A stretch of DNA of 5,582 nt from Minisyncoccota bacterium (GTDB lineage Bacteria; Patescibacteriota; Minisyncoccia; Minisyncoccales; Minisyncoccaceae): positions 1 through 5,582 of the forward strand of contig JAQTRG010000030.1 of NCBI GenBank assembly GCA_028711945.1. The letters are read 5' to 3'. The notes beneath the pieces were generated by a model that searched no databases, was not told where the DNA came from, and saw only the letters and a list, made by a program, of their open reading frames with translations. Both the position numbers and the translations under genes were made by a program. Below, in pieces: positions 4,499-5,582 of this stretch. Every line of letters starts with the position of its first letter. The first letter of the stretch is position 1.

Positions 4499-5582
4499 AT
4501 GGAAATAAGAAACATAGCAATTATTGCCCACGTAGATCATGGGAAAACGACTTTGACTGATGCGTTGATGAAACAAACAGGTATGGCTGAGGAGGGTTTT
4601 AGTATGGATACGAATGAGCTAGAAAGAGAAAGAGGAATTACTATTTATTCTAAGAATGGATCAGTCTTTTATAAAGATACTAAAATTAACATTGTAGACA
4701 CTCCTGGCCACGCTGATTTTGGTTCAGAAGTAGAAAGAGTTTTAAGGTCAATCGATTCTGTTCTTTTGGTTGTTGATGCTCAAGAAGGCCCTATGCCTCA
4801 AACAAAGTTTGTTTTGAAGAAATCATTAGAATTAGGATTAAAACCTATTGTTGTCATTAACAAGATAGATAAATCAGCAGCTAGGCCAGATGAAGTAAAA
4901 GAGATGGTATACGAACTTTTCCTTGATTTAGGAGCTAATGATGAACAACTTGATTTCAGCTATGTATACGCTGATGGAAGAGCAGGCATTGCTAAAAGAA
5001 AATTAGATGAAAAAAGCGATAATCTTAATCCATTATTAGATTTAATTTTGGAAGTTGTGCCAGTGGCTTCGAAAGAAGAATCTTTGAGCAAGCCATTTAG
5101 AGCTCAACCTTTTAATCTTGCATATGATAATTTCTTGGGAAGAATGGCTATATGCAGAATATATGATGGAAGCATTAAAAAAGGCGCAGAAGTGTTTATT
5201 AAAACCTCAGAAGGAAAAGCAAGAAAAGGTAAGATAATTAAGATATTTACTTTTCGTGGCCTTGAAAGAAAAGAAGCAGAAGAAGCAACAGCAGGAGACA
5301 TTGTTATGTTCGCTGGAATTTCTGATATAGATATTGGAGAAACTCTTTGTTCTGATGAATTGTCAGAGCCATTGCCAATGATTAAAATTGATGAACCAAC
5401 AATTTCTCTTGATTTCTTAGTTAATGATTCTCCTTTTGCAGGAAGAGATGGCAAATATGTTACCAATCTTCAGTTAAAAGAAAGACTTAAAAGAGAGCTT
5501 GAAGTTAATGTCGGTTTGAAAGTAGATTTTGCTTCAACTGAATATTATAAAGTATATGGTAGGGGGGAATTGCATATTGCTA
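4499..5582 (+). CDS. typA: Ribosome-associated GTPase TypA/BipA (3' end cut by window edge)
   Basis: TypA/BipA is a translational GTPase of the EF-G/LepA superfamily that binds the ribosome and supports ribosome assembly and stress growth in studied bacteria. The frame runs open from ATG 4499 to the window end: 361 of about 600 expected residues. The GTPase motifs are present: G1 AHVDHGKT (10-17), G2 RGIT (45-48), G3 DTPGH (67-71) and G4 NKID (121-124). The G5 region reads YADGRAGIA (157-165) where E. coli BipA has YASALNGIA. DSVLLVVDAQEGPMPQT (86-102) and DEQLDF (148-153) closely follow E. coli BipA, which separates it from EF-G and LepA. Domain II spans about 200-290, and a domain III start (DEPTISLDFLVNDSPFAG) is visible. 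The C-terminal BipA-specific domain lies outside the window. No Shine-Dalgarno sequence precedes the ATG; the bases before it are T-rich. It has its own promoter, separate from the upstream gene. Confidence 0.96.
   Translation, partial: MEIRNIAIIAHVDHGKTTLTDALMKQTGMAEEGFSMDTNELERERGITIYSKNGSVFYKDTKINIVDTPGHADFGSEVERVLRSIDSVLLVVDAQEGPMPQTKFVLKKSLELGLKPIVVINKIDKSAARPDEVKEMVYELFLDLGANDEQLDFSYVYADGRAGIAKRKLDEKSDNLNPLLDLILEVVPVASKEESLSKPFRAQPFNLAYDNFLGRMAICRIYDGSIKKGAEVFIKTSEGKARKGKIIKIFTFRGLERKEAEEATAGDIVMFAGISDIDIGETLCSDELSEPLPMIKIDEPTISLDFLVNDSPFAGRDGKYVTNLQLKERLKRELEVNVGLKVDFASTEYYKVYGRGELHIA

Noticed and set aside
5104..5466. A 120-codon minus-strand frame
   Set aside because: It lies wholly antisense to conserved typA sequence and has no signals of its own.

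Overview
The window is AT-rich bacterial DNA with tightly packed genes and the standard stop codons. TGA ends the cupin gene, and no in-frame TGA occurs inside any recognisable gene, so a TGA-recoding lineage is unlikely. The two house-keeping proteins at the edges, SecA and TypA/BipA, are clearly bacterial. The SecA has a long insertion in its first nucleotide-binding domain and a very short helical wing region. This, with the lean gene spacing and low GC, suggests a small-genome lineage such as Patescibacteria/CPR. That placement is an inference from remembered family features and has not been tested by phylogeny.

Layout. (1) Positions 1-3265, plus strand: secA (nearly complete, missing only its first few codons), then a small degenerate cupin, then a deoxycytidylate-deaminase-like zinc enzyme. 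The gaps are 5 bp and a 4-bp ATGA overlap, so they look like one operon. (2) Positions 3262-3909, minus strand: a seven-helix hemolysin III / PAQR-type membrane protein, which converges on the deaminase with overlapping stop codons. The best terminator candidate for the plus-strand operon lies inside the coding region of this opposing gene. (3) Positions 3910-4001: a short divergent promoter region. The minus-strand promoter is placed so that transcription would begin at the A of the hlyIII ATG, giving a leaderless mRNA. The plus strand has an extended -10 element and a Shine-Dalgarno site. (4) Positions 4002-4397, plus strand: an unrecognised 131-residue cysteine-rich protein with three C-x2-C-x4-C units. 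A strong intrinsic terminator begins directly after its stop codon. (5) Positions 4424-5582, plus strand: a promoter whose -35 box overlaps that terminator's T-tract, a short leader dominated by a small hairpin plus T-run, and the first 361 codons of typA/bipA, which runs off the window.

SecA drives protein export through SecYEG, and TypA is a ribosome-associated GTPase. The deaminase probably acts in pyrimidine nucleotide metabolism. I see no functional link between these genes beyond operon structure. There is no mobile element, CRISPR array, tRNA or rRNA, and no gene-free stretch over 300 bp. The least explained item is the cysteine-rich protein. The most interesting architecture is the compact transcriptional punctuation around hlyIII.
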